Shown here one piece after another: positions 1 to 9,261 of a stretch of DNA of 64,000 bases (position 1 is its first letter; each line of letters begins with the position of its first letter). Where the stretch lies: NCBI RefSeq assembly GCF_029869925.1, contig NZ_CP118605.1:2048001-2112000 (forward strand), in the 5' to 3' direction. The DNA is from Microbulbifer bruguierae (GTDB lineage: Bacteria; Pseudomonadota; Gammaproteobacteria; Pseudomonadales; Cellvibrionaceae). The position numbers and the translations under genes are program-made. The notes under the pieces were generated by a model. That model had not been told where the DNA came from, made no database searches, and saw only the letters and a program-made list of their open reading frames with translations.

Positions 1-8
1 CTCCACTC

Positions 9-83
9 TGTAGGAGCTTGCTTGCAAGCGAACAGATCCAAGGTCAAAACTTCCTTCGATTCGCCTGCAGGCAGGCTCCTACC
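9..83. repeat. REP doublet (REPIN-like), family A copy 1
   Basis: Two inverted arms: TGTAGGAGCTTGCTTGCAAGCGAA-like at 9-32 and its near reverse complement ending in CAGGCTCCTAC at 60-83. Each arm holds its own palindrome (GCTTGCAAGC; GCCTGCAGGC). The same 24-bp arm recurs at 11491-11562 and 17828-17895. Size and layout match the REP doublets of Pseudomonas and relatives, which a chromosomal RAYT transposase can mobilise; none is in this window. It ends about 20 bp before the GH43 start codon. Confidence 0.8.
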
Positions 84-103
84 AAAACAGGTGCGAACAA
101 AAA

Positions 104-1834
104 ATGAAAACAAAAACAAAATTTGAACTGTTGCTGGGCGGATTGGTTTTTTCCTGTATCGCCACCGCCGAAAATATCAGCACCAGCACCGCCACCTTCG
201 ACTGGTTCGAATACCGCGGTGACGACCGCGTCTTCGAGCAACCTCTCGCCGCAAATGAATACCGCAACCCGATACTCGCCGGCTACTATCCCGACCCGAG
301 CGTGGAGCAGGTAGGCGGGGATTATTACCTGGTCAATTCCAGCTTCGCGCACTTCCCCGGCATCCCGGTTTTCCACAGCCGCGACCTGGTCAACTGGACC
401 CAGATTGGTAACGTCATCGATCGCCCGGATCAGGTGGACTTTTCCGGACTGGGAATTTCCCGGGGTATTTTTGCCCCCGCCATCAGTTACCACAACGGAA
501 CCTTTTATCTGGTGACGACCTGCGTGGACTGCGGGGGCAATTTCGTGGTGACCGCGGAAAACCCCGCGGGCCCCTGGTCCGATCCGGTGTGGCTGCCGGG
601 CATGGGCGGCATAGATCCTTCACTGTTTTTCGATGACAACGGCAGGGCCTATATCGTCAACAACGACGCACCGGCTGAGGAGCCGCGCTACGACGGCCAC
701 AGGGCCATCTGGGTACAGGAATTTGATCCGCAGAAACTCACCCTGATCGGCCCGCGCCAACAGATCGTCAATGGCGGGGTGGATATCGCGGAGAAGCCGG
801 TATGGATAGAGGGCCCGCACCTGCTGCGCAGAAATGGCCAGCTGTATCTGATCGCCGCCGAGGGTGGCACCAGCGTCAATCACTCTCAGGTGGTGTTCAA
901 AGCGGACACACCCTTCGGGCCCTTTACCCCGTGGAGCGGCAACCCCATCCTGACCCAACGCCACCTGAATCCGGCGCGGGTAAACCCCGTCACCTCCGTC
1001 GGCCACGCGGATTTTGTACAGGACGGCGAGGGCGCGTGGTGGGCGGTATTTCTCGGCACCCGCCCCTACCAGGGCGACTACTACAACACCGGCCGCGAAA
1101 CCTTCCTGATGCCGGTGACCTGGGATAACGGCTGGCCGCGAATCACCCGCGACGACCAGCCGGTGCCCTATGTGGCAAAACGGCCTGCCCTGCCCGCGCA
1201 AGCCGCAGCCGCAACCCCCACTACCGGCAACTTTTCCCTGCGGGAGGAATTCGACACGCCCCAATTGCCACTGCACTGGCTGCAACTGCGCAACCCGTCG
1301 TCCTCGTCCTGGTACAGCCTGCAGCAATCGCCGGGCAGCCTGACTCTCACCCCCACCTCCATTGCCCTCGGCGACACCGGCAACCCGGCATTCCTCGCCC
1401 GTCGCCAGCAACACCTGCAGGCGAGCGCCAGCACGCGCCTGCACTACCAGCCACAGCGGGCTGGCGATCGTGCGGGTATGGCGGTATTCCAGAACCGCGA
1501 GCATTTTTACTTTTTCGGCGTAACCGGCAGCGCAAACGGTAAGCCACAATTGCTCGTCAGCCGACGGGACGGCGACAACAAAGTGCAGGGAGAAACCATT
1601 GCCAGCCGGGCACTGGAGCTGCCTGTCGGCCAACCTGTGGATATCCAGCTGCGCATACAGGCCCGCGGGCCGGAATACGACTTCCACTACCGTCTCGGCA
1701 CCGGTACTGACAGTACTGAAATGACCTGGCAACCGCTGCTGCTGGCGGCAGACGGCCGCGTAGTGAGCACGCGCCGCGCCGGCGGCTTTGTGGGCGCTGT
1801 GATCGGCCTCTACGCGTTTACCGACGGGCATTGA
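104..1834 (+). CDS. Secreted GH43 glycoside hydrolase (arabinofuranosidase/xylosidase type)
   Basis: 576 aa with an N-terminal signal peptide (about residues 1-23, ending near TAEN). The five-bladed GH43 fold covers about residues 50-360 and a beta-sandwich C-terminal domain about 370-576. The catalytic acids expected for the family are present: base D64 (YPDPS), pKa-modulating D171 (GIDPS) and acid E236 (EGPHL). It probably removes alpha-L-arabinofuranosyl or beta-xylosyl units from hemicellulose in the periplasm; the exact substrate cannot be read from sequence. It is a clear paralogue of the GH43 at 30420-32174, sharing long near-identical blocks (ILAG, PGIPVFHSRDLVNWTQIGN). It lies next to a MalT-type regulator rather than in the main locus. 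A GC hairpin follows the stop. Confidence 0.93.
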   Translation: MKTKTKFELLLGGLVFSCIATAENISTSTATFDWFEYRGDDRVFEQPLAANEYRNPILAGYYPDPSVEQVGGDYYLVNSSFAHFPGIPVFHSRDLVNWTQIGNVIDRPDQVDFSGLGISRGIFAPAISYHNGTFYLVTTCVDCGGNFVVTAENPAGPWSDPVWLPGMGGIDPSLFFDDNGRAYIVNNDAPAEEPRYDGHRAIWVQEFDPQKLTLIGPRQQIVNGGVDIAEKPVWIEGPHLLRRNGQLYLIAAEGGTSVNHSQVVFKADTPFGPFTPWSGNPILTQRHLNPARVNPVTSVGHADFVQDGEGAWWAVFLGTRPYQGDYYNTGRETFLMPVTWDNGWPRITRDDQPVPYVAKRPALPAQAAAATPTTGNFSLREEFDTPQLPLHWLQLRNPSSSSWYSLQQSPGSLTLTPTSIALGDTGNPAFLARRQQHLQASASTRLHYQPQRAGDRAGMAVFQNREHFYFFGVTGSANGKPQLLVSRRDGDNKVQGETIASRALELPVGQPVDIQLRIQARGPEYDFHYRLGTGTDSTEMTWQPLLLAADGRVVSTRRAGGFVGAVIGLYAFTDGH

Positions 1835-1839
1835 GCAGC

Positions 1840-1859
1840 TCCTCCCCCGAGGGGGAGGA
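1840..1859. terminator. GC hairpin after GH43 (weak terminator)
   Basis: TCCTCCCCC-GA-GGGGGAGGA forms a 9-bp stem six bases after the GH43 stop. No T-run follows on either strand, so it may be a processing or stabilising hairpin rather than a true intrinsic terminator. A similar hairpin follows malT at 4744-4765. Confidence 0.4.
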
Positions 1860-1946
1860 CGCGAGCGAACTGCCGGGCTGACACACTAGAGTTGTACAAT
1901 TGCGCCTTAAATTTCAGTGCCTTGCTCAGCAGAACCGGTCACCGCC

Positions 1947-4673
1947 ATGCTACTAGCCTCGAAGTACAGCCTTCCCGACTGCCCGGAACATACGTTACAG
2001 CGGCCGCGGCTGCTGTCGTTGCTGACGCAGAGCCAGAGTGACCAGCTGTTACTTGTGACCGCGCCGGCGGGCTACGGCAAAACCACCCTGGTGGCTTCCT
2101 GGGCAGTAGAGCAGGACAACCCGGTGGCCTGGTTCTCCCTCGACAGCGGCGACAACGAACCCGGCCAGTTCTGTCGCTACCTGGTGGAAAGCGTGCACCG
2201 CGCCACCGGCAATGGGGTACCGGAAACCCGCAAAATTCTCGCGCCCCAGCAGGTGCCGGACCCGGCCCTGGTAATCAGCCAGATGCTCGCGGAGCTGCGT
2301 CACCTGCCGAGCGAACTGCGCATCGTGCTCGACGACTACCACCAGATCGACAATTCCGAAATCCACGACGCTACCCGCTTTCTGCTGCGCCATGCCCCCG
2401 CCGGTATCGGTGTGGTCATTACCAGCCGCAGCCAGCCGCCCCTGGGACTCGGTGCCTTGCGCCTGCAGGGCCGGTTGCTGGAGCTCGGCGCCGACGATCT
2501 CGCCCTCAGTCTCGAGGAAACCGCCGGGCTGCTCGCCCAGCGCCTGCCCTTCAACCTGGGCAGCGACCGCGTGGCCCAGCTGCACCAGCTCTCCGAGGGC
2601 TGGCCGCCGGCGGTGCAGATGTTTGCGCTTTCCGTGCGCAACCAGGAGGAGGTCGACCGCTATCTGGGGGAGCTGGAACAGGGCCACGGCCACATCCTCG
2701 ACTATCTGGCGGAGGAAGTACTGGAGCGCCTCGACCCGCCCCTGCGGCAATTACTCGCCCGCACCTCCATTCTCACCCGCGTCAACGGCCTGCTGGCGGA
2801 GCGTTTAAGCGGCCAGAGCGGCGGCCAGCAACAGCTGGAGCAGGCGGCCAGCCGCGGCCTGTTTCTGCAGGCGCTGGATTCAAGCCGCCAGTGGTTCCGC
2901 TTTCACCCGGTGTTCGCGCGCTTTCTGCAGCGCCAGCTCACCGAAGGGGACGAGGTCACCCGGCTGCACCAGATCGCCAGTGACAGCTGGCAGGAGCTGG
3001 GGCAACCGCTGGAAGCCCTGCGCCACGCCCTCGCCGCCGAAGACCGCACCCGGGTACACAGGCTGATCGCCGAGCAGGGCGAACAGTTTCTGCGCGAAGG
3101 CCAGTTCCGGGTGCTCAATGACAGCCTCAACTGGCTGGGTGAAGACGAGCTCAAGCGCCACGCGCCCTTCGCTCTGCTGGCGGCCAGGCTCGCCCGCGAC
3201 AGTTTCGACTACGAGCGCTGCAACAAGCTGCTGGCCGCCGCCGAAAGCGCACTGCAACGGCAGGACCCCAAGCAGTGGCAGGCTTTTGAGGGGGCCTTCG
3301 CGGCCATGCGCGCACAGGTGTCCGTCGCCCGCGGGCAGATCCTCAAGGCCAAGGAGTACGCCCAGGAAGCCCTCGAACTGCTGCCCCCGGAGCAGGACAG
3401 CGAGCGCATTGCCGCACAGCTGGTGATCGGCGAAACCAGTTTCTGCCTCGGCGAGCTGGACCAGGCCATGCACCATATGGAAGCGGTGGAAAAAGCCACC
3501 CTCGCCCGTCAGGACATCCCCAATGCCGCCTGGGCCCTGTGCCAGCAGACCGAAATCGCCTTCGCCAAAGGGCTGCTCAAGAAGGCCGCAGCGCTGCAGG
3601 CCCGCGCCCAGCGCCTGGTGGAGGAGCACCACCTGGTAGGCCTGCCCATTTCCGAATTCATTCACCGACTCAAGGGCCAACTGCAGTGGGAAGCCTGCGA
3701 CCTGGACGGCGCCGCCGAATCCGCCCGCCGCGGTATGCAGATCAACCGCAAGGTCGGCGAGCGCTGGTTGCTGCCGGAATACACTCTGCTGTTGAAAGTC
3801 GCGCTGGCGCGGGGCGACAAGGACGAGAGCCTGGAGTGGCTGGAGCGGGTGGAGCACCTGCTGGCGGGCGAGCAGTACCACCGCGACTGGGTGGCCAACG
3901 CCGACGCCGCGCGTATGCGGGTGTGGCAGGCACTGGAAAATACCGACGCTATTGCCAGCTGGCAGGAACAGGCGGAACCGGTGGCCGACCGCCCCAGCAA
4001 TCATTTCGAACAATGCTATGGCCGCAACCATGTGCGCGCGCTGATTTCCCTGCACCGCTGGTCCGACGCCAACCGTTTGCTCGGGCGCCTGCAGCAGGTT
4101 GCCGAGGAGTGCGGCCTGGTCACCGACCAGCTGCGCAACCGGGTACTCGCCGCCCACCTGGCGTGGCTGCGCGAGCGCCGCGACCAGGCCCTGGAGCATA
4201 TCCGCGGGGCGCTGACGATCATGCTGGAAAGCGACCTCACTGCCAGCGTCCTGCAAATCGGCAAGCCGCTGATCGTGATTCTGAAGGCGGCACTGGAAGA
4301 AGAAGGGGAAGCGGCACTGAGCGAGGCGCAGGCCGAAAAAGCCGAGCAACTGATCAAGCTCGCCCAGCAGCAGCCGGAACTGGGCGGCGGAATTCGTATC
4401 GAGCTGGATGAAACCATCGTGCGCGAAATCCTTGCCAGTGACGCCCTCCCCGACTTCCTGCGCCATTCGCCGCTGACCCCGCGGGAATGGCAGGTGCTGA
4501 ACGCCATTCACTCCGGCCTGTCCAACGAGCGCATCGCCCGGCACTTCAAGGTGGCACCCAGTACCATCAAGACCCACATCCGCAGCCTGTACCAAAAACT
4601 GGACGTGAAAGACCGCCAGCAGGCCATCGCCCTGGCGGAACAGCTGCTGCGCTCGGTGCAGGACAAACCCTAG
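1947..4673 (+). CDS. malT: MalT-type LuxR-family ATP-dependent transcriptional activator
   Basis: 908 aa from ATG 1947. A GTG at 1917 would add 10 residues, but the protein from 1947 begins MLLASKYSLP, aligning with the start of E. coli MalT (901 aa), and neither start has a clear ribosome site. Walker A motif APAGYGKTT lies near the N-terminus (K45), then a NACHT/STAND NTPase, a long TPR-like helical region and a C-terminal LuxR helix-turn-helix (SPLTPREWQVLNAI...VKDRQQAIALAE). MalT proteins bind ATP and maltotriose and activate maltodextrin genes. The next gene is a GH13 alpha-glucosidase, so the pair is probably a starch/maltodextrin unit. The assignment as MalT rather than another LAL regulator rests on overall architecture and this neighbour. 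Confidence 0.88.
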   Translation: MLLASKYSLPDCPEHTLQRPRLLSLLTQSQSDQLLLVTAPAGYGKTTLVASWAVEQDNPVAWFSLDSGDNEPGQFCRYLVESVHRATGNGVPETRKILAPQQVPDPALVISQMLAELRHLPSELRIVLDDYHQIDNSEIHDATRFLLRHAPAGIGVVITSRSQPPLGLGALRLQGRLLELGADDLALSLEETAGLLAQRLPFNLGSDRVAQLHQLSEGWPPAVQMFALSVRNQEEVDRYLGELEQGHGHILDYLAEEVLERLDPPLRQLLARTSILTRVNGLLAERLSGQSGGQQQLEQAASRGLFLQALDSSRQWFRFHPVFARFLQRQLTEGDEVTRLHQIASDSWQELGQPLEALRHALAAEDRTRVHRLIAEQGEQFLREGQFRVLNDSLNWLGEDELKRHAPFALLAARLARDSFDYERCNKLLAAAESALQRQDPKQWQAFEGAFAAMRAQVSVARGQILKAKEYAQEALELLPPEQDSERIAAQLVIGETSFCLGELDQAMHHMEAVEKATLARQDIPNAAWALCQQTEIAFAKGLLKKAAALQARAQRLVEEHHLVGLPISEFIHRLKGQLQWEACDLDGAAESARRGMQINRKVGERWLLPEYTLLLKVALARGDKDESLEWLERVEHLLAGEQYHRDWVANADAARMRVWQALENTDAIASWQEQAEPVADRPSNHFEQCYGRNHVRALISLHRWSDANRLLGRLQQVAEECGLVTDQLRNRVLAAHLAWLRERRDQALEHIRGALTIMLESDLTASVLQIGKPLIVILKAALEEEGEAALSEAQAEKAEQLIKLAQQQPELGGGIRIELDETIVREILASDALPDFLRHSPLTPREWQVLNAIHSGLSNERIARHFKVAPSTIKTHIRSLYQKLDVKDRQQAIALAEQLLRSVQDKP

Positions 4674-4743
4674 CTGGAATTCGCATGCAAACCGCCGCCA
4701 CAGGTGGCGTCTGTACGCCTCCCGGAACTTGCCCCAGACCACC

Positions 4744-4765
4744 CCTCCCCCCCTGTCGGGGGAGG
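4744..4765. terminator. GC hairpin between malT and GH13
   Basis: CCTCCCCC / GGGGGAGG 8-bp stem with a CCTGTC loop. There is no T-run, so termination is uncertain. It is similar in stem sequence to the hairpin at 1840-1859. Confidence 0.35.
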
Positions 4766-4831
4766 AGGTAAGGCGACACCGGCATCGCCATACTGACCCT
4801 AACCTAATAAGTATCCAGTTGGACTCAAGGC

Positions 4832-6484
4832 ATGAGCGGTAACCAAATCACGAATCAAAACGGCGAGTGGTGGCGCAATGGCGTCATTTACCAGATCTAT
4901 CCCCGCAGCTTCTGCGACGCCAATGGCGACGGGATCGGTGACCTGCCGGGCATCTGCCAGAAACTCGATTACGTGAAATCCCTCGGCGTGGACGCCATCT
5001 GGATCTCGCCTTTCTTCAAGTCGCCGATGGCTGACTTCGGCTACGACGTTTCCGACTACCGGGACGTGGACCCCATTTTCGGCAACCTGGAAGACTTCGA
5101 CCGGGTCATCGAAGGCGCCCACGAGCGCGGTATCCGCGTGATCATCGACCAGATCCTGAGCCACACCTCCGACCAGCACCCCTGGTTCGAGGAAAGCCGC
5201 CAGAACCGCGAGAATCCCAAGGCGGACTGGTATGTGTGGGCCGATGCCAAAGAAGATGGCAGCGCACCGAACAACTGGATGTCCAACTTCGGTGGCAGCG
5301 CCTGGCGCTGGTGCACCCGCCGCCGCCAGTACTACCTGACCAACTTCCTGAAAGAACAGCCGGACCTGAACCTGCACATCCCGGACGTTCAGGAGCAGCT
5401 GCTGGCCGACCTGCGTTTCTGGCTCGACCGCGGTGTCGACGGCTTCCGCCTGGATGCCATCAACCACGCGTTCCACAACCAGTCCCTGCAGGACAACCCC
5501 GCGCGCCCGGTGAAACTGGACAAAAACGGTCTGCCGCCGGTGAACAGCTACGAATACCAGTGGCACATTCACGACAAATCCCAGCCAGAAAACCTGGTGT
5601 TCCTGCAGCGGGTGCGCGCGCTGATGGAGGAATACCCGGGCACCATGACGGTGGGTGAAGTGGGCGATGACAATACCCACAAAATCATGGCCGAGTACAC
5701 CACCGACCAGCGCCTGCACATGGCCTACTCCTTCGACCTGCTGTCAGAAGACTGCAGCGCGCAGTTCCTGCGCGACACCCTGGAGAAAAACCGTCAGGTA
5801 ATCGAGAAAGGTTGGCCCTGCTGGTCCATTTCCAACCACGATGTGCCGCGTTCCTTCAGCCGCTGGAACAGGGGTTTCGAACGCGAAACCGCCATGGCCC
5901 GCGCACCGCTGTTCCTGCTGATGCAACTGATGCTGCGCGGGAGTGTGTGCCTGTATCAGGGCGAGGAACTGGGACTGCCGGAAGCGGACGTGGCGTTCGA
6001 GGATCTGCAGGACCCCTACGGCATCAATTTGTGGCCGGAATTCAAGGGTCGCGACGGCTGCCGCACCCCCATGCCCTGGTTTAACGGCGGAGAGATCAAT
6101 GCCGGTTTTTCCAAGGTCAAACCCTGGCTGCCGGTCGCGGACGAACACTACCACCTGGCGGTATCGGTGCAGGAAGACGACCAGCATTCGATGCTGAATC
6201 GCTTCCGCGATCTGCTGCAGTGGCACAGCAATCTCAACCCGGCCCTCGCCACCGCAGCGCAGACCATTATCGAAACCGGCAACGACCTGATGGTATTCGA
6301 GCGCACCAGCGACAAGGAAGGCTATTTCGTGGCGCTGAATCTGGGTAGCGATGCGGCGAGCTTTACTCTGCCGGCACAGTACCAGGGCAGCGAAGACATT
6401 ACCCCGGAAGGATTTGGCGGCAGTGTCAGCGGTAACACCGTGGAGCTGCCGGTTGCCGGCGCCAGGGTCTTCCGCAACAGCTGA
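4832..6484 (+). CDS. GH13 alpha-glucosidase (oligo-1,6/maltase type)
   Basis: 550 aa without a signal peptide, so cytoplasmic. It opens with the GH13 alpha-glucosidase signature WWRNGVIYQIYPRSF and carries the catalytic triad: nucleophile D208 (GFRLDAINH), acid/base E276 (VGEVGD) and transition-state stabiliser D337 (SNHDVPR). Length and motifs fit the GH13_23-like alpha-glucosidases of Gammaproteobacteria, which hydrolyse maltose and short malto-oligosaccharides from the non-reducing end. It follows the MalT-type regulator on the same strand, and a strong intrinsic terminator lies about 160 bp downstream. Preference for alpha-1,4 or alpha-1,6 bonds cannot be decided here. Confidence 0.94.
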   Translation: MSGNQITNQNGEWWRNGVIYQIYPRSFCDANGDGIGDLPGICQKLDYVKSLGVDAIWISPFFKSPMADFGYDVSDYRDVDPIFGNLEDFDRVIEGAHERGIRVIIDQILSHTSDQHPWFEESRQNRENPKADWYVWADAKEDGSAPNNWMSNFGGSAWRWCTRRRQYYLTNFLKEQPDLNLHIPDVQEQLLADLRFWLDRGVDGFRLDAINHAFHNQSLQDNPARPVKLDKNGLPPVNSYEYQWHIHDKSQPENLVFLQRVRALMEEYPGTMTVGEVGDDNTHKIMAEYTTDQRLHMAYSFDLLSEDCSAQFLRDTLEKNRQVIEKGWPCWSISNHDVPRSFSRWNRGFERETAMARAPLFLLMQLMLRGSVCLYQGEELGLPEADVAFEDLQDPYGINLWPEFKGRDGCRTPMPWFNGGEINAGFSKVKPWLPVADEHYHLAVSVQEDDQHSMLNRFRDLLQWHSNLNPALATAAQTIIETGNDLMVFERTSDKEGYFVALNLGSDAASFTLPAQYQGSEDITPEGFGGSVSGNTVELPVAGARVFRNS

Positions 6485-7068
6485 AGCCAGTAAAATTTCG
6501 ACGGTTATTGAGAAATTGGCACGCGTATTTTCGTTCGTGCCGAACCCCCAAAACGCAAAATACTCAAAGGGCTACCTCTCAATAAGATCGTCAAGCTTTG
6601 TTGCTCTCTCGTCAAAGCACAAATTCCAGGTCTCTGGAATCCTTCAAAGCCGGCTCACAAGCCGGCTTTTTTTTGCCCGCGGTTTGCCATCGGCCATCCC
6701 AACCCGCGTTTCCAGCACCTCTCTGTCCGGATCAACTTGTCGGCAATAACACTTCCGCCCGTCATTCCATTTCAATGTAAAAAGCGCCACAAGCCGACCC
6801 TAACATGCCTCTCACTTGCCGCCCGTAGCCATTTCCATGTCGCGGTGCAGCAAGCTCATCCCGCGGCCTAACCGGGGTACACCGGCGCGCCGCTTTGGGG
6901 AAATACACAGGTTCAATTGATGCACGGCCGCTGCAGGGGCTCGTTTGCCCTGCGGGTTTGTCCTGAAGGCTTCCGCAGCTCTGGAAACTGATCCGGAGAC
7001 TCTAGCGGTCACCACACCGCCGTGCAGCAATCACCTGCAATTCGCTCGCAAGAGCAGATGAGGTACAT
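6485..7068. other. Intergenic region between GH13 and the L,D-transpeptidase gene
   Basis: 584 bp. It holds the intrinsic terminator at 6646-6674 and then about 390 bp with no convincing gene. A 72-codon open frame on the minus strand (6812-7030) has no recognisable motif or ribosome site. Promoter elements for the transpeptidase must lie here but none stands out. Confidence 0.6.
6646..6674 (+). terminator. Intrinsic terminator downstream of GH13
   Basis: AAAGCCGGCT-CACA-AGCCGGCTTT makes a perfect 10-bp stem directly followed by a T-run: a textbook rho-independent terminator closing the malT/GH13 unit. Confidence 0.93.
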
Positions 7069-7662
7069 ATGCAACGTTGTTCTTCCTGGTTGAACAAAAT
7101 TCTTCTCGGCAGCAGTCTGCTGTTTGCCGCAGCGGCAACCATTGCACCTGTCGCCCAGGCCGGTGACTACCCCCACCCCTACCAGCAGCACAGATCGATG
7201 ACCGATGGCAGCGCCTGGTGGCGCCGGGATGTGTACGGCGGTGCGGCGCATATCATCATCGACCTGAGTGAGCAGCGCGCGTATTTTTACAAGGGTGATC
7301 AGCTCGCCGGTATTTCCCCAATCTCCACCGGCGTTGCCGGCAACCGCACTCCCACCGGCAGTTTCCGCGTTTCCGAAAAAGAGCTGTTTCACCGCTCAAA
7401 CCTCTACGGCCACTATGTGGATCGCGCCGGTTTCGTGCGTAAAAGCAGTGTGGATGTACGCGTACACAAACGCCCCGCCGGTACCGTTTTCCGCGGTGCG
7501 TCCATGGACTTTTTCATGCGTATTAACGGTGCTGTGAGTATGCACGCCGGCAAGGTCACCGGGCGCCCGGAATCCCACGGCTGCATCCGTCTGCCCTGGC
7601 ATATGGCCAAGATTTTTTACGAGAATGCGCCCATGGGCACCAAGGTCACGGTACGTCATTAA
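7069..7662 (+). CDS. Periplasmic L,D-transpeptidase (YkuD/ErfK family)
   Basis: 197 aa with a signal peptide (about residues 1-33, ending PVAQA-GD). The YkuD domain fills the mature protein and contains the catalytic signature SHGCIRLP with nucleophile C172 and an upstream histidine (MHAGK). L,D-transpeptidases form 3-3 peptidoglycan cross-links or attach proteins to murein; which applies here is not visible. A good ribosome site (GATGAGG) precedes the ATG. It stands alone and converges on the symporter gene, from which it is separated by a bidirectional terminator. It is a housekeeping envelope gene, not part of the carbohydrate locus. Confidence 0.92.
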   Translation: MQRCSSWLNKILLGSSLLFAAAATIAPVAQAGDYPHPYQQHRSMTDGSAWWRRDVYGGAAHIIIDLSEQRAYFYKGDQLAGISPISTGVAGNRTPTGSFRVSEKELFHRSNLYGHYVDRAGFVRKSSVDVRVHKRPAGTVFRGASMDFFMRINGAVSMHAGKVTGRPESHGCIRLPWHMAKIFYENAPMGTKVTVRH

Positions 7663-7691
7663 CGTACTAGCTGCATTCGACATCCCGTAAA

Positions 7692-7725
7692 ACCAGAAAG
7701 GGCAGCTTACGCTGCCCTTTCTGGT
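7692..7725. terminator. Bidirectional terminator between convergent genes
   Basis: ACCAGAAAGGGCAGC-TTAC-GCTGCCCTTTCTGGT is a perfect 15-bp inverted repeat centred between the transpeptidase (+) and the symporter (-). Confidence 0.9.
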
Positions 7726-7743
7726 GATTAAACCGATTTCAGG

Positions 7744-9123
7744 TCACGCGCCGGGCGTTCTCGTAAAGTAATCGCGCGCAGCCCGATTCACCCTGCCGGA
7801 CAGTAACAGCGTCGAAACCATGGTGGGAATCGCCATCAGCGCGTACATCCCGGTAATGACATTGTTAACAATGCTGAGGGATGCCACTGCACCAACCACG
7901 ATCAACACAATATAAATACCCGTGTACAGAGTCTGCCAGCGGGGACCGAACAGGAAGTTGAAACATTTAACCCCGTAATACCAGTAGGTCACCATGGTGC
8001 TGAACGCCAGCGGTATCACCATCACCAGCAACAATAGCGGCCCCCAGCCACCAAACACCTGGGAAAACGCATCCGCGGTCAGGGAAACCCCGGCGATTCC
8101 TTCACCGTGCTGCCACACCCCGGTCAGCAGAATCACCAGTGCGGTACAGGTGCAGACCACCAGGGTATCCACAATCGGCCCCACCATCGCCACTACACCT
8201 TCGCGCACCGGCTCGGTGGTTTTCGCAGCGCCGTGGGCGAGGGATTCCGAGCCGATCCCGGCCTCATTGGAAAAGGCCCCGCGGCTGATACCGGTGGCAA
8301 TCACCGTACCCAGTGCGCCCCCCACCGCCGCTTTGCCGGTGAAGGCATCGGTAAATATCAACGCGAACGCCGCCGGTACCTCGCGCCAGAAATAGCCGAT
8401 CACGATCAGCGTCAGCGCCATATAAAACACCACCATTGCCGGCACCACCCGCACCGCAAAACGACCGATGCGCTGAATACGCCCGGCGATGACCGCCATC
8501 ACCGCGATGGCGAGCACAACGCCCAGCGTGAGATCGAAAGCCAGCGCGTTTTCTGCACCCACCCAGCCCAGCGGCAGGGCAAAGGATTCGCGCAACAATT
8601 GCACCGTCTGGTTGGACTGGAATACTGGTAAAAGTCCGCACAGGCCGGCGAGAGCAAACAGGTAGGCAAGCGGCAGCCATTTTTTGCCGAGTCCCTCGCG
8701 AATCACATACATGGGCCCGCCCTGCAGCTCACCAGCAGCGTCGCGACCGCGGTACATCACCGCGAGGGTGGCGGTAAAAAACTTCGTCGCCACGCCTACC
8801 AGTGCGGTCACCCACATCCAGAAAATCGCCCCCGGCCCACCGGTACTGATGGCCAGTGCCACCCCGGCAATATTGCCGAGGCCGAGGGTGCCGGAAAGTG
8901 CAGTGGAAAGTGCCTGGCGGTGGGGAACCTGGCCCGGGTCATCGGGATTGTCGTACTTGCCCCGCAGCAAATCGATGCTGTGGCCAAGGTGGCGATAGGG
9001 GCGCGCGCGGGAGCTGATCAGCAGATACAGCCCGCCCCCTACCAGCAACACCAGTAGCGGCGTGCCCCAAGCATAGGCGACGAAGGTTTCGAGGGCGGAT
9101 TCAACGGAATCGAGAAAGGACAT
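7744..9123 (-). CDS. Sodium:alanine symporter, AGCS family
   Basis: 459 aa inner-membrane protein with about 10-11 hydrophobic segments. The AGCS family signatures are clear: the region LSGTLGLGNIAGVALAISTGGPGAIFWMW and GGPMYVIREGLGKKW. Family members import alanine, glycine or glutamine with Na+. ATG at 9123 is chosen over an in-frame GTG at 9141 because CCAGGA lies 9 bases upstream of the ATG. It converges on the L,D-transpeptidase gene. There is no evident link to polysaccharide use, so it probably belongs to the conserved chromosome flanking the locus. Confidence 0.92.
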   Translation of the reverse strand: MSFLDSVESALETFVAYAWGTPLLVLLVGGGLYLLISSRARPYRHLGHSIDLLRGKYDNPDDPGQVPHRQALSTALSGTLGLGNIAGVALAISTGGPGAIFWMWVTALVGVATKFFTATLAVMYRGRDAAGELQGGPMYVIREGLGKKWLPLAYLFALAGLCGLLPVFQSNQTVQLLRESFALPLGWVGAENALAFDLTLGVVLAIAVMAVIAGRIQRIGRFAVRVVPAMVVFYMALTLIVIGYFWREVPAAFALIFTDAFTGKAAVGGALGTVIATGISRGAFSNEAGIGSESLAHGAAKTTEPVREGVVAMVGPIVDTLVVCTCTALVILLTGVWQHGEGIAGVSLTADAFSQVFGGWGPLLLLVMVIPLAFSTMVTYWYYGVKCFNFLFGPRWQTLYTGIYIVLIVVGAVASLSIVNNVITGMYALMAIPTMVSTLLLSGRVNRAARDYFTRTPGA

Positions 9124-9261
9124 AAGCGATTTTCCTGGCACAACCAGTCTTGTACAACAAACCGGTTATGCTCGCGCACTGGAGACAAAATCTCAAATCC
9201 ACAGCAATGCGCGATCAGGAATCAGGGAGCGTTTGAAGCAGACAGACCTTGCCGTTTTGTC

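Noticed and set aside
620-1831. 403-codon minus-strand frame opposite the first GH43
   Set aside because: Antisense of a well-supported GH43 gene; no domain motif or ribosome site.
2049-4742. Long open frames on the minus strand opposite malT (up to 620 codons)
   Set aside because: High-GC antisense shadows of a gene with clear MalT domains; the products have no recognisable family.
6812-7030. 72-codon minus-strand frame in the gap before the L,D-transpeptidase
   Set aside because: No ribosome site, no motif, arginine-rich composition typical of chance frames.
9150-9175. AAACCGGTTA near the symporter start, resembling the LacI-type operator
   Set aside because: Only one half matches; the flanking bases do not complete the 14-bp palindrome and the gene is unrelated.
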